From positions 1 through 64,000 of the forward strand of contig JACVTC010000229.1 of assembly GCA_016946835.1 (NCBI GenBank): a DNA stretch of 64,000 bases, given 5' to 3'. Every line of letters starts with the position of its first letter. Position 1 is the stretch's first letter. The position numbers and the translations under genes were made by a program. This document shows, piece by piece, positions 21,321 through 31,720 of this stretch. This stretch comes from Neocallimastix lanati (nom. inval.) (taxonomy: Eukaryota; Neocallimastigomycota; Neocallimastigomycetes; Neocallimastigales; Neocallimastigaceae). The notes under the pieces were generated by a model that saw only the letters and a program-made list of their open reading frames with translations, did not search any database and had not been told where the DNA came from.

Positions 21321-23870
21321 ATGGAATCCAAGAAAAATAGTGATGTATTTGAAGTTGAAGAAAATAGTATTTCTGGAAGCAGTAGTGCAGCTAGGCTAAT
21401 CTCCGCCATTACCGACTTTATTCCAGCATACTTTGCTCCAAATGGAGTGTTGCAAAAAGGAGTCGATGGCAAAAATAAATTAAGACCTTTCGAAGTAGTG
21501 ATTCAAAGTGAAGATTTTTTTACAGATCACCCAAGTTCTTTTAAAGATGACGAATCGAAGTGCTCCTTTATTATCAATAGACTTACCGGTCTTGCCAAGA
21601 AATGGGGTCTGTCACTACTTACGGATGGAACTCTAAAAACAATAAGTTATGAAGAATTTAAAAGGATACTCTTGGAAAACTTCGATTCTGGTAAGGAAAG
21701 AAAACAAAAATATGTTTTAATTGAGAAGTTGTTTAAACTTAAACAATATCAGCTCGTTAATGCAGCAGAGTATACAATAGAATTTAGAAGGCTTGCGGGA
21801 CGCCTAGGGTGGCCAGATGAGGTGTTAAATGATATCATCGGAAGAGGACTCCTTGACTGTGTCCGCGAGGAGTTTGACAAATTGGATAAACCCACAACTC
21901 TGTTCGAGGCAACTAATTTAATTATCAGTATAGATAGGAAACTCTACTTAGAAAGTTGCCTACGTCAAAAAGCCAACAATAAAAACAATAAAAGAAAAAT
22001 CTTCCAGAGACAAAGGTATGAACATAACCAAGCAGAAAAACGATTCAAGGGGAAAAACTTTAAGAAAGATAAAACAAAAAATGAAAACAAGAGTAAAAAT
22101 GATTTTCTGTCTGCTAATTACACGCCTAACGGAAAGAATACTATTTCTACTACGTTCTATATAAGTGTTAACAATAAAAAAATACCAGCCAATATATTGA
22201 TAGACTCAGGTTCAGGAAGAAGTTTCCTTTGTAAGGACTTTGTTACCGCGAAGAAAATCCCTATCACTGGTCTCTCATCTCCAATTAATATTCAATTACC
22301 CAACAGTAAGACAATGTCAGTTAAACAAACCACTAAGCCTATTAAACTTCAGTTGATGGATCACTCCGAGGTGTTTGAATTTTACATCGGTAATCTACAA
22401 CTACAGGGAATTAATGGAATTTTGGGTCGCGATTGGTTGTCTAAGCACAACCCATACATTAACTATTATACTAATAGTATTTTCTTTATTGGTAGATATT
22501 GCGCTTCACACTGCCCCTCTTCAAAAGGAAACAAGTTTCTCTTTCACTCCGATATAACAGCCCCAATGTTCGAACGAGAAGATGTTGACCAAGAAGAACA
22601 TGTTTGTCAAGAAAACTCGGATTATATAATTCCAGAAATAATTTCTGATGAAGAATTATACGACACCAATTTATGTGCTGCTATAATAGAAACGGATAAT
22701 AAAGAGAAATCAAATAAAGAAATACCCAAAGAAGAAATAATTGGAAAATATTATTCTAAATATAAAATAGTATTTGAGAAAAAGCAATCAGAAAAACTAC
22801 CACCCCACAGGGAATACGATATTGCCATTGAACTCATCCCTGGTGGTCAATTATACTTTGGACCAATATATTCTTTAATAGTAGATGAAACCAAGGCTCT
22901 TAAGGAATATATCCAAGAAAATCTAAAGAAAAAATTTATTAGAAAGTCAAAATCACCAGCCGGAGCCCCTGTATTGTTCGTAAGGAAACATGATGGAACC
23001 TTAAGGCTTTGTGTCGACTATAGGCGCTTAAATGCTATTACTATTCGTAATAGTTATCCAATCCCCAGGTTGAATGATTTAGTTGAATCATTCAAAGGTG
23101 CAAGAATCTTTACTCGTCTGGATTTGCGGTCGGCCTACAATCTTGTTAGAGTAAAGGAGGGCCATGAATACCTAACCGCTTTCAGAACTCCACTTGGTCA
23201 TTACGAGTATCTCGTAATGCCTTTCGGTCTTAGAAATGCACCCTCTGTATTTCAAAGATTTATTCAAGATGTTTTAAGTGAGGTTATCGGTAAGAATGTT
23301 CAAGTATATCTGGATGACATTATCATCTATTCAACTAATCTCCAAGATCATATATCCCATGTAAGTAATGTTCTCAACCTATTAATCAAGAATGGTCTAT
23401 TTGTAAAATTAGAAAAATGTGATTTCCATGTCACGAAGACTATCTTTCTTGGTTTCACAGTTTCAATCGATGGTTTAATAATGGATGAAAACAAAGTGAA
23501 GTCGATTTTAGACTGGCCTATACCAAGAAACTTAAAAGAACTTCAAAGTTTTCTTGGCTTATGTAACTTTTACAGAAAGTTCATTAAAAATTTTTCTGAC
23601 AAGACTGAACCACTCCGTAAACTTCTAAAAAAAGATGCAAAATTTGTCTGGGATGCCGAAACTGACAATGCTTTTAAAAAATTGAAATATTCATTCACCC
23701 TTGGAGAAGTATTAATATATCCTGATCCCGATAAAGAGTTTATAGTTGAAACAGATGCAAGCGATTTTGCTATTGGTTGTGTCTTGTCTCAACTGGGAAA
23801 TAACGATAATTTATTACATCCGGTGGCCTTTCATTCAAGGTCATTGAATAAATGTAATGAAACCTATTAG
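21321..23870 (+). CDS. Ty3/gypsy gag-pol (gag, protease, RT, RNase H start)
   Basis: An 849-codon frame. Gag-like helical region around residues 40-220, then a Lys/Asn/Arg-rich basic stretch (220-260) in place of a zinc knuckle. Retropepsin with LIDSGSGRSFL around 292-302. Reverse transcriptase around 480-690, with CVDYRRLNAIT and YLDDIIIYS. RNase H begins with VETDASDFAIG near 810. The nested tRNA-like insertion starts just before the frame's end. Fossil element part; see the mobile-element entry. Confidence 0.92.
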   Translation: MESKKNSDVFEVEENSISGSSSAARLISAITDFIPAYFAPNGVLQKGVDGKNKLRPFEVVIQSEDFFTDHPSSFKDDESKCSFIINRLTGLAKKWGLSLLTDGTLKTISYEEFKRILLENFDSGKERKQKYVLIEKLFKLKQYQLVNAAEYTIEFRRLAGRLGWPDEVLNDIIGRGLLDCVREEFDKLDKPTTLFEATNLIISIDRKLYLESCLRQKANNKNNKRKIFQRQRYEHNQAEKRFKGKNFKKDKTKNENKSKNDFLSANYTPNGKNTISTTFYISVNNKKIPANILIDSGSGRSFLCKDFVTAKKIPITGLSSPINIQLPNSKTMSVKQTTKPIKLQLMDHSEVFEFYIGNLQLQGINGILGRDWLSKHNPYINYYTNSIFFIGRYCASHCPSSKGNKFLFHSDITAPMFEREDVDQEEHVCQENSDYIIPEIISDEELYDTNLCAAIIETDNKEKSNKEIPKEEIIGKYYSKYKIVFEKKQSEKLPPHREYDIAIELIPGGQLYFGPIYSLIVDETKALKEYIQENLKKKFIRKSKSPAGAPVLFVRKHDGTLRLCVDYRRLNAITIRNSYPIPRLNDLVESFKGARIFTRLDLRSAYNLVRVKEGHEYLTAFRTPLGHYEYLVMPFGLRNAPSVFQRFIQDVLSEVIGKNVQVYLDDIIIYSTNLQDHISHVSNVLNLLIKNGLFVKLEKCDFHVTKTIFLGFTVSIDGLIMDENKVKSILDWPIPRNLKELQSFLGLCNFYRKFIKNFSDKTEPLRKLLKKDAKFVWDAETDNAFKKLKYSFTLGEVLIYPDPDKEFIVETDASDFAIGCVLSQLGNNDNLLHPVAFHSRSLNKCNETY

Positions 23871-24225
23871 TCTAGTGGTTAATAGTTGGAGCTCAGTACA
23901 AGATGTCACTGGTTCGACTCCATCTATTACACTTTTTGTTTATTGAAAATATTATTTTGTTAAATTTTATTATAAATTATTTTACCAATCAAATTATTAG
24001 GTTTGATTTTATTTTGATATAAAAACATGTAGTTTAAAATTAGTTTAATAATTTCGAGGTTTCATTAACATTAAACATTAAATAAATAAATAAATAAATA
24101 AATATCTTGATAAAATAAATGATTTGTTAAATAATATTTTAATATTTAAAGTGTTTTTCAATATTTTACATTTATTTGTTTATTTAAGTTAATACACCAA
24201 CCTGGTGATTAACCTAAATCGTTAC
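23853..24225 (+). mobile_element. tRNA-like small element nested in gypsy pol
   Basis: About 373 bp interrupt the pol region and are flanked by AATAAA on both sides (23,847-23,852 and 24,226-24,231), a possible 6-bp target duplication. The left part is tRNA-like: TGTAATG (23,853) can pair with TATTACA, TAGTCTAGTGG fits the A box, GGTTCGACTCC fits the B box, and a T run follows as a Pol III terminator. TGTAATGAAACC at the left end recurs inverted as GGTTTCATTAACA at 24,058-24,070. This could be a SINE or a small terminal-inverted element carrying a tRNA-like gene. The rest is AT-rich with a TAAA repeat. Confidence 0.6.
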
Positions 24226-25791
24226 AATAAAGCGGAAGTTAACTACACAATATATGATAAAGAACTTCTCGCTATAATCACGGCTTTCGACGTATGGAGG
24301 CATCATCTTGAAGGTGCCAAGTTTCCAGTCCAAGTCATAACAGATCATAAGAATCTGTTATATTTTAAAAAGCCTCAACACCTAAATCAACGTCAAATAC
24401 GTTGGGGTTTATTCTTATCAAAATTTGATTATAGAATTGTTTTCAGGCCTGGTTCTCAAAGTTACAAACCCGACGCCTTATCTAGGAGGCCCGATTACAA
24501 GAATGAATCTCCTCAAGGAAAAGATATTCTTTGCTCAACTCGTGATAATATCAACAGTCTTATCGAAGCTCAGAAGGCTGATAAGTACTGTAAAGATATT
24601 ATGATAAAACTTAAAAATAATTCAAAGAATATTAAAAGTTCTTTATTTAGTCTTGTGGAAGGTGTTCTACACTTCCAAGGACGTATTATAGCCCCTTCCA
24701 CTTTAAAAGTAAGGATTCTTAAATCCTTCCACGATACTCCTACCAGTGGTCATCAGGGGGTAGATAGAACTTTTGAAAAGCTTAAAAGGTTCTACTGGTG
24801 GCCTAACATGAAAAAGGATGTTAATAATTACGTTCTTTCATGTGAGATATGCAGTAAAAATAAATTAAGAAGACACAAGCCTTACGGGAAAATTCAACCC
24901 CTTCCCATTCATACAAAACCCTGGGAAGTTATAGGCGTTAACTTCATTGTAGCTTTACCCACTTCTCAAAACTGCACTTGTCTTATGGTAGTAGCAGACC
25001 ATTTAACTAAAATGGTCCATCTCGTGCCATGCTCTGATGTCCCCACAGCCGAACTAACAGCTAAACTTCTTTTATTTAATGTTTTTAGGTATCATGGATT
25101 CCCCAGGATTATTGTATCCGACCACCGTTCCCAGTTTTCATCTGAATTCTGGACTTCTTTATGTTACGCTCTTAATACTAAACCAAGATTAGCAACCGCC
25201 CATCATCAACAATCCAACGGTCAGATTGAGCGTACTAACTCAGTAATCGAGCAATATTTACGTTGCTACTGCTCCTCTGTTCAAAGTGAATGGTGCTACT
25301 ATATTCCACTTTGTAAGTTTGCATATAATGATTCACTCAACAAATCAATAGGAATGTCACCGTTCTATGCAAATTATGGATTTAATCCCAAGAGTTCTAT
25401 TGATTCTCCACCTGTGCTTCTTAAAGATAACGCATCCATTCTCACCAGAGACTGGGCTGCCCATTTTGAAGCACTTAAAAAACATCTTTTAAAGGCTAAA
25501 GAAGACTTTAAAAAATATGGAGACAGTAGAAAATCAATTGGTCCATCCTTTCAGGTCAACGACTTAGTGTGGCTCAAACACTTCTATTTCACAAATGAAC
25601 CGTCTAAGAAGCTTGCATCACAATATTTAGGACCATTTAAAATTTTAGAAAAGAGGGAAAGAATGAACTACCGTTTGGAGTTGCAAAAAAGCCTACATCT
25701 CCATCCAGTATTTCATATCTCTCAATTGGAACCTTATATAAAGAGAAATAAAGACTTAATAGAACCAAATAATTTAGAAGGAGCAATGTAA
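24205..25791 (+). CDS. Ty3/gypsy RNase H end and integrase region
   Basis: A 528-codon frame, whose first few codons lie inside the nested insertion. It carries the rest of RNase H (YDKELLAI, TDHKNLLYF). The integrase zinc-binding HHCC pattern follows (SGHQGVDRTF, CEICSKNK), then the catalytic core around residues 240-400. The C-terminal domain (NDLVWLKHFYF, ending HPVFHISQLEPYI) is the usual end of this lineage. It terminates inside the start of the 3' LTR. Part of the fossil element. Confidence 0.9.
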   Translation: MINLNRYNKAEVNYTIYDKELLAIITAFDVWRHHLEGAKFPVQVITDHKNLLYFKKPQHLNQRQIRWGLFLSKFDYRIVFRPGSQSYKPDALSRRPDYKNESPQGKDILCSTRDNINSLIEAQKADKYCKDIMIKLKNNSKNIKSSLFSLVEGVLHFQGRIIAPSTLKVRILKSFHDTPTSGHQGVDRTFEKLKRFYWWPNMKKDVNNYVLSCEICSKNKLRRHKPYGKIQPLPIHTKPWEVIGVNFIVALPTSQNCTCLMVVADHLTKMVHLVPCSDVPTAELTAKLLLFNVFRYHGFPRIIVSDHRSQFSSEFWTSLCYALNTKPRLATAHHQQSNGQIERTNSVIEQYLRCYCSSVQSEWCYYIPLCKFAYNDSLNKSIGMSPFYANYGFNPKSSIDSPPVLLKDNASILTRDWAAHFEALKKHLLKAKEDFKKYGDSRKSIGPSFQVNDLVWLKHFYFTNEPSKKLASQYLGPFKILEKRERMNYRLELQKSLHLHPVFHISQLEPYIKRNKDLIEPNNLEGAM

Positions 25792-25993
25792 GAAACTATA
25801 ATTATTTGTTAAATAATTATAATTTCTTTATTTGATTATTTATCTATTACATAATTTATACATTCATTCATTAAATTAGTAATTATTTATCAAGTTAATA
25901 TGTATTTGTACATTTAATTATAATTTTAATTTAATTAAAAATTTTCTTTAAATTTACTTAGTATACATTTATTTTATTCAATTAATTATAAAG
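25787..25993 (+). repeat. 3' LTR (shortened) of the 20-26 kb gypsy element
   Basis: Nearly identical to the first ~207 bp of the 5' LTR. Similarity stops within ATTAATTATAAA, after which unrelated AT-rich sequence follows. Confidence 0.85.
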
Positions 25994-26188
25994 AGATTTT
26001 CACTAATTGATTTATTCACTTCATTATTAGTAAACGATACTATTATTTTTATCATTACTAAAATATCAATATTCCTTATTTTCAACTATCACTAATTCTA
26101 CTATTATTTAACCATAGTATTTCTATTATTATTATTAAAATTTTACAAACAATTTTTTTTTCCTATAATCCATTAAATATTTCATTTG

Positions 26189-26233
<45 letters not shown>

Positions 26234-26249
26234 ACATTTCCAATAGAGA

Positions 26250-26345
<96 letters not shown>

Positions 26346-26356
26346 TTTTTTTTTTA
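25994..26356. repeat. AT-rich spacer with poly-A and ATT microsatellite
   Basis: No gene. A poly-A tract of about 40 bases (26,190-26,230) and an ATT microsatellite of about 100 bases (26,248-26,345). Confidence 0.85.
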
Positions 26357-26521
26357 CTATAACAACAAAGGGGACATCGTTTCTGGACTGTTGTCTTCAA
26401 TCCTATTGGTGACTTTAGCAATGTGAGCATCATACTTCGATTCACATCTGTCAGGAAGTACCCATCGGAAATCAATGTTAAATTCAAGATACTTAAAGTT
26501 AAACACTTTAGGTAGTCTCAG
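26357..26521 (-). pseudogene. Isolated coding-like fragment, perhaps from a retrotransposon
   Basis: About 54 open codons on the minus strand with normal composition, ending in a stop. It includes FKYLEFNIDFRWVLPD and HIAKVTNRIE. The phrase FKYL..D..W followed by HI.K...R faintly recalls the segment after the catalytic motif in LINE-type reverse transcriptases, where YLG...D.......H I is common; this is only a resemblance. It lies between homopolymer tracts. Unassigned. Confidence 0.3.
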
Positions 26522-26529
26522 AAAAAAAA

Positions 26530-26558
26530 GAAGTGGAAGAAGAAATCAAAATTTTATA

Positions 26559-26613
<55 letters not shown>

Positions 26614-26926
26614 ATTTTATAATAATAATAAAAAATAAAAAATAAAATATAAAATTGTATATTTTTTTATTTTTATTAATATCTTTTTTTTTTTTTTTTT
26701 TTTTTTTTTATTTTATTTAATTTAATTTTATTTTATTTACATATTTCATAACAAGTCAAAGTCAAATATACAAATGGTAGAATAAAAAAAAGAAATATTT
26801 GATTATAATTTTAAGAAATAACAATTGATTGATATATAAAAAGATAAGTAATAAAAAAAAAAAAAAAAAAGATTTAAATTGAAATTTGAATTTTATATAA
26901 AATAAAAAAAATAAAAAATAAAAAAT

Positions 26927-26957
<31 letters not shown>

Positions 26958-27162
26958 TACATTAATAATATAAAATATTTTTTTAATATATATATATATA
27001 TATATATACAAAACCTATTTAATATTGAAAACAAATATAATTTATAATAATAAAACTATTAAAGAAACAATTTCTTTTATACCTTTTAAATAGGATTAAT
27101 TATTACTAAATCAACAATTAGCCAATATTATATATTAATTTTATCTTTTTTTTTTTTTTTTT

Positions 27163-27202
<40 letters not shown>

Positions 27203-27552
27203 AATATAATAAAACTAAAACAATAAAATTAATTCTAAGTAAATAAAACTATATATTATAAATACTACTTAATATTTAATATTTTTTTTATTAATTAAAA
27301 AAAATAAAAAATAAAAACAAATATATTTATATTTTAGAAGGGGTTTGTATTTTTTTTTTTTTTTTTTAATTTACTATGCATTTTATATATTTATTTAAAA
27401 ATTTTTATCTTTATATTATTATACTTTCTTTTTTTTAAATATATATGGATATAAAAAAAAAAAAAAAACTTCTTAAACTTATATATGAAATAAAAATTTA
27501 AAATATAAAAAAATTGCATTAAATAATAAGAGAGTTTTAAAAATAAATCGCT

Positions 27553-27591
<39 letters not shown>

Positions 27592-27859
27592 ATTTTTTTT
27601 TTCTTTTTTTTTTTTTTTTTTTGTTGTTTATAATTATATATATAAATATATATTTTTTTTTTCGTTTTTGTATTCATTTATTCCGTAATTTTTTAATTTT
27701 TATTTTAACTTTTTATTTTTATTTTTATTTTTTTTTTTTTAATTTTACTTTTTTACTTTTTTTTATTTTTATTTTATTTTTTTTTTTTTATTTTCTAATT
27801 GTATTTTGTTTTTAAATAAATTAATTAAACGTTATATCGCATTTTATTTTTTTGTGAAT

Positions 27860-27900
<41 letters not shown>

Positions 27901-29700
27901 TTTTTTTGATTGACGTAAGTATTAAATTAAATTAAATTCTGTATTTTTGTTTTTACGAATTCGTTTAATTAATCATTAGTACATATATACTATATAAAAA
28001 AAAAGAAAAGAAAAAATCTCTCTTATTTTATTTTTCTCTTATTTTATTTTTTGTTTTTTTGTTTTTTTTGTTTTTTGTTTTTTTTTTTTTGCTTTTTTGT
28101 TTTTGTTTTTATTTTTGTTTTTACTTAATAAATAAATTAAATTATATATATATATATAAGTATATACTGGCTTATAATTTTATTTGCTTTATATATTATA
28201 TATACATATTTTGTTATTGTTTTTGTTTTTGCTTTTGTTGCTTTTGTTTTGTATTATTAATTTAATTTTGTTGCATAAATTTAAATTAGTTTCATTTAAT
28301 AATTTTTTTTATACATTTCTAATTATTAAAATATATATAATAGATATTAAAAAAATATATAAATATTTATATATTTATTAGAAAATTTTATATGAGATAT
28401 AATTTAAATAATATTAAATAATTATAATAGTTATTAATTGGAATTAAAATAAAATAAAATAATTAAAAAATAAAAATAAAAAATAAAAATAAAAAAAAAA
28501 AAAAAAAAAAATAAAAAAAAAAAACAGAATCCAAATACATATAAAATAAATTCTCAACAATGATTAAATTTTTTCAAAATAAACTTTCATATATAATTTT
28601 TTTTTTGCTACGCTTTTTAGTTCTAATATAAATTTTAGTTTCTAGTTATTTTTCTTTGCTTTGTTTTGTTTCATTTGTTTTGCTTTGTTTTGTTTTGTAT
28701 TTATTTATATTTAATATATATAATATTTGTTGATTATGTTTTTTTTTCCTCTTACAAATAATAAATTATCTAATTTTTTTTATCTTATATTTTTTCAACA
28801 AATTTATCCTTTTTTTTTTTTATTGACTTTTGTTTTTATTCATTTTAAAATTGTTTTATAATGTTTTATATATATGATTAAATTTTGATTGATATTTTCA
28901 TTAATTAAAATGATTTAATCCATTACTATTTATATCTCATTTTAAGAAAATATATATATGAAATTAACAAATAATTCTGTATATATAATTATTGATTTTT
29001 AATTATACAAAATAAAAAAATATATAGATAGCAAAATTCTGTATTTGATTTCTGTTTTTCTTTCTTTTTTTTTTTCTTTTCTTTGTAAAAAAAAATAAAT
29101 ATTTAAATCACTCGAAATATTCTATTTTCTCTAATTAATATTCATAATTATTTTTCTTTTCTATATCTTTTTTTTTAAAAAAAAAATAAAAAATGTTTTG
29201 CTATTTATTTTTTAAAATAAGAAAAAATACCTTTAAAATATCTGTTGAGATATGCTTAATATAAAATAATTTGTTGTTTATAATATTTGACGCCAATTAA
29301 TAATAATAATTGTATAGAATAAATTATTGATTGAATTTAGAATAGACTTATATTTTTAAAGTTTATCTTTTATCTTTTTTTTTTTTTTTTTGATTATTAT
29401 ATATATTTCCTTTTTTGTTTTTTTTTTTGGATTATTTAATATTTTAAATTATTATTATATATAATAAAAAAAATTGTTTTTTCTCTTTCTTTTTTTTTGG
29501 AATAATATCAAATAAACTTAAATATTTGACTTAAATAATTAATTCTAAAAAAAAAATATGAAAAAAAAAGGATAAAATATATATACTTTTTTTAATTATA
29601 CAATTGCTTAAATATAATTAAATAAAGAGAGAGTGATCATAATATAATAATTACTCAAAAAAAAAAAAAAAAAAAAAAGACAATTAAATAGCCCTTTAAA
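26530..29700. other. 3-kb low-complexity AT region, no gene
   Basis: Dominated by poly-A and poly-T tracts (for example about 26,562-26,610, 27,170-27,200 and 27,555-27,620), AT dinucleotide runs and TTTTG/TTTAT repeats. All open frames here are Phe/Ile/Tyr/Leu runs translated from homopolymers. Its right end would hold the 3' untranslated region of the CCCH gene. Confidence 0.8.
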
Positions 29701-29729
29701 AAATAAAAAAAAATTTCGGTTTAATTCAT

Positions 29730-31720
29730 TTATTCTTCCTTATTATTGTTACTACCACTGTTACTGTTACTCTTTGTAATAGCTGAAAGTAAAAAAGTTG
29801 GGAAGAAAGAACGACGTGGGGAAGTAATTTCATCAGTTTTAGTAGTTGGATTAGCTTCAATAGTTAACTTCTTGTTCTTCTTCTTATCCTTTTCTTTAGT
29901 TTCTTTAATTGGAACTACTGTAGCGGCTTGATCAGTCTTCTTGGTTTCGTCAACTGAAGCGGCTGGTTCAGTATTTCCGAATAAAGCATCAGCAGCTACC
30001 ATGTTTGAGGAAGTATTTTCAACTAATGGGGAAGGTAATGGTGGTGGAATACTTAAGTTAGTAGATATTGCTGAAGGAGCAAATAAGGAATCAACATTTT
30101 CATTAGATTCATTCTTATGAATACGAACAAATGGAATAAAGGATTTGAAGTGCTTTTCCTTTTCCTTTTCTTTTTCTTTTTCATTAACTTCATTCTGATT
30201 ATCCTTATCCTTTTCCTTATCCTTATCTTTACGTCCAAAGGAAAGAATCTTTCTACCAGTAGAAGATTCATTACTCTTCTTTTCCTTATTTCCATTGTTT
30301 TGATTGTTTTTATTACGACTAAACCATTTACTCTTATTCTTACCTTCAGTACTCTCAACCTTATCGTTATTTAATTTGACATCTAAGTTATTGTTACTGT
30401 TATTCTTGTGACCACCGACCTTCAAGAATTTAGAAATTCTTTGAGTCTTCTTTGGTTTTCTAATAATTTCAGTAACACTACCAGTTTCATCGAGAAGAAT
30501 AACAGAAGGAGTTTGTTTTTCTTCAGTATTTTCTTCTTCACTTTCAGATTCACTACCGTCAATCTTAATTTCTTCCTTTAACTTACTAGATTCCTTAGTA
30601 GTATCAAAACTACGAATAGAAGACTTTTCAGAGTTAATAGATCTACGATCTAATGGATTCAAAGAATAAATACCACCCATGAAAGTATCTGAAGAATTGG
30701 ATGGTCTATGCTTATGAGCAATTTCTGGAGCAGATTGCATTCTTCTATGATTTCCATTAAGTAATGAAGTAGATAAATTACCAGTAAGTTGCTGTTGTTG
30801 CATTTGTGCCTCGAAGACAGAGAAGTCATCAGGATGAGTGATATCTCTTTCAGTATGAATGAAACAGCAACGTTTACCATATGGACATTCACCTTGTTCC
30901 CAGAAAGTTCTACATATTCTGGTTTTATATTTTGGATGTCTGTCCACACGAGGTCTTAATTCTTCTTCACTGTGAGCAAAAATACATTCATCACCAAATT
31001 TACACTTACCAGTTTCTTCAAAAGCTCTACACATTTCAGTCTTATATAACGTAGCACGTTTAATAGACCATTTAGATGGTAAAGAAGGAGTTCTTGAAAG
31101 ATCATTATTTTTACGTGGTAGTTCGGGTTTAAGTGTATTATTTTTTTCAGTATTTTTTTGGTTATTCTTTTCAGTACTCTTTTCAGTATTCTTTTCAGTT
31201 TTTGAAGGATTTCTATAAATTTTATAGAACAATAATTAAAGTATATATATAAATATATATTTTTAAAAAAAAATAATTTTAGTTATATATATATTTCAAC
31301 TAATTACATTATCAAAAAAAAATAATAATAATTGTAGAAATTTTTAAAAAAAAAAAAAATTATCTTATATCTTAAAATATTCAATATATTATTTAAAATT
31401 TTATATTTTTATTTTATATTAATATTTTATTATCAAATATTCCTATCATAGTCAATATCTTATATATTTAAAAATAATTACTCTTTCTTAATATTCCAAT
31501 TTCCATCAGATAAAGATCTTCTATTATGTTTCTTTTCCCATGGTGGAGTTAATAAGTTACTACTATTACTGTTATTTTTTTTATGATGTTTGTTATGTGA
31601 TGTCTCATGAATTGAAGCAGCTTTTTGTTTCTTTTGTTCATTTTCAATTCTCAATGTGAGTTCTGATAAGTCTTCAGTGACATCACTTAAAGCAGAAAAC
31701 ATAGAATAAGTATCAGCCAT
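29730..31720 (-). CDS. Tandem CCCH zinc-finger protein (TTP/TIS11-like)
   Basis: Probable mRNA-binding regulator of the tristetraprolin/TIS11 family. Members bind AU-rich elements in 3' UTRs and recruit deadenylation machinery in the cytoplasm. I read two exons: 31,482-31,720 (start ATG at 31,718-31,720) and 29,730-31,212, joined across a 269-bp intron (GTAATT...TATAG; phase 2), giving 573 residues. Two fingers with exact CX8CX5CX3H spacing lie at about residues 141-160 ([20 protein letters not shown]) and 179-198 ([20 protein letters not shown]). They are separated by the 18-residue linker typical of the family and preceded by YKTEM and YKTRI lead-ins. The rest is low-complexity, rich in Lys, Glu, Asn and Ser, with a possible phosphorylation-type motif RRMQSAPE. 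The exon junction is inferred from splice signals and frame. Family certain; target and role inferred. Confidence 0.88.

Larger units (their letters stand above)
20033..25993 (+). mobile_element. Ty3/gypsy LTR retrotransposon with nested insertion
   Basis: A nearly complete element in plus orientation: 5' LTR from 20,033, leader, one long gag-protease-RT-RNase H frame, a nested tRNA-like insertion (23,853-24,225), then RNase H/integrase coding to 25,791. The 3' LTR starts at 25,787, overlapping the last codons. Only the first ~207 bp of the 3' LTR remain. They differ from the 5' copy at about one position, so the element inserted recently. Apart from the nested insertion and the shortened 3' LTR it looks whole. 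Gag and pol lie in one frame here, unlike in the element at 1-4.7 kb, so the two belong to different lineages. Confidence 0.9.

Noticed and set aside
26190-26345. Poly-A plus ATT array as a centromere or telomere signal
   Set aside because: Such tracts occur throughout the window and have no telomere-type unit.
26762-28381. Several Phe/Tyr/Leu-rich open frames
   Set aside because: They are translations of poly-T and TTTAT repeats without normal codon use.
29746-31000. Antisense and alternate-frame ORFs over the CCCH gene
   Set aside because: Shadows of the real coding strand.
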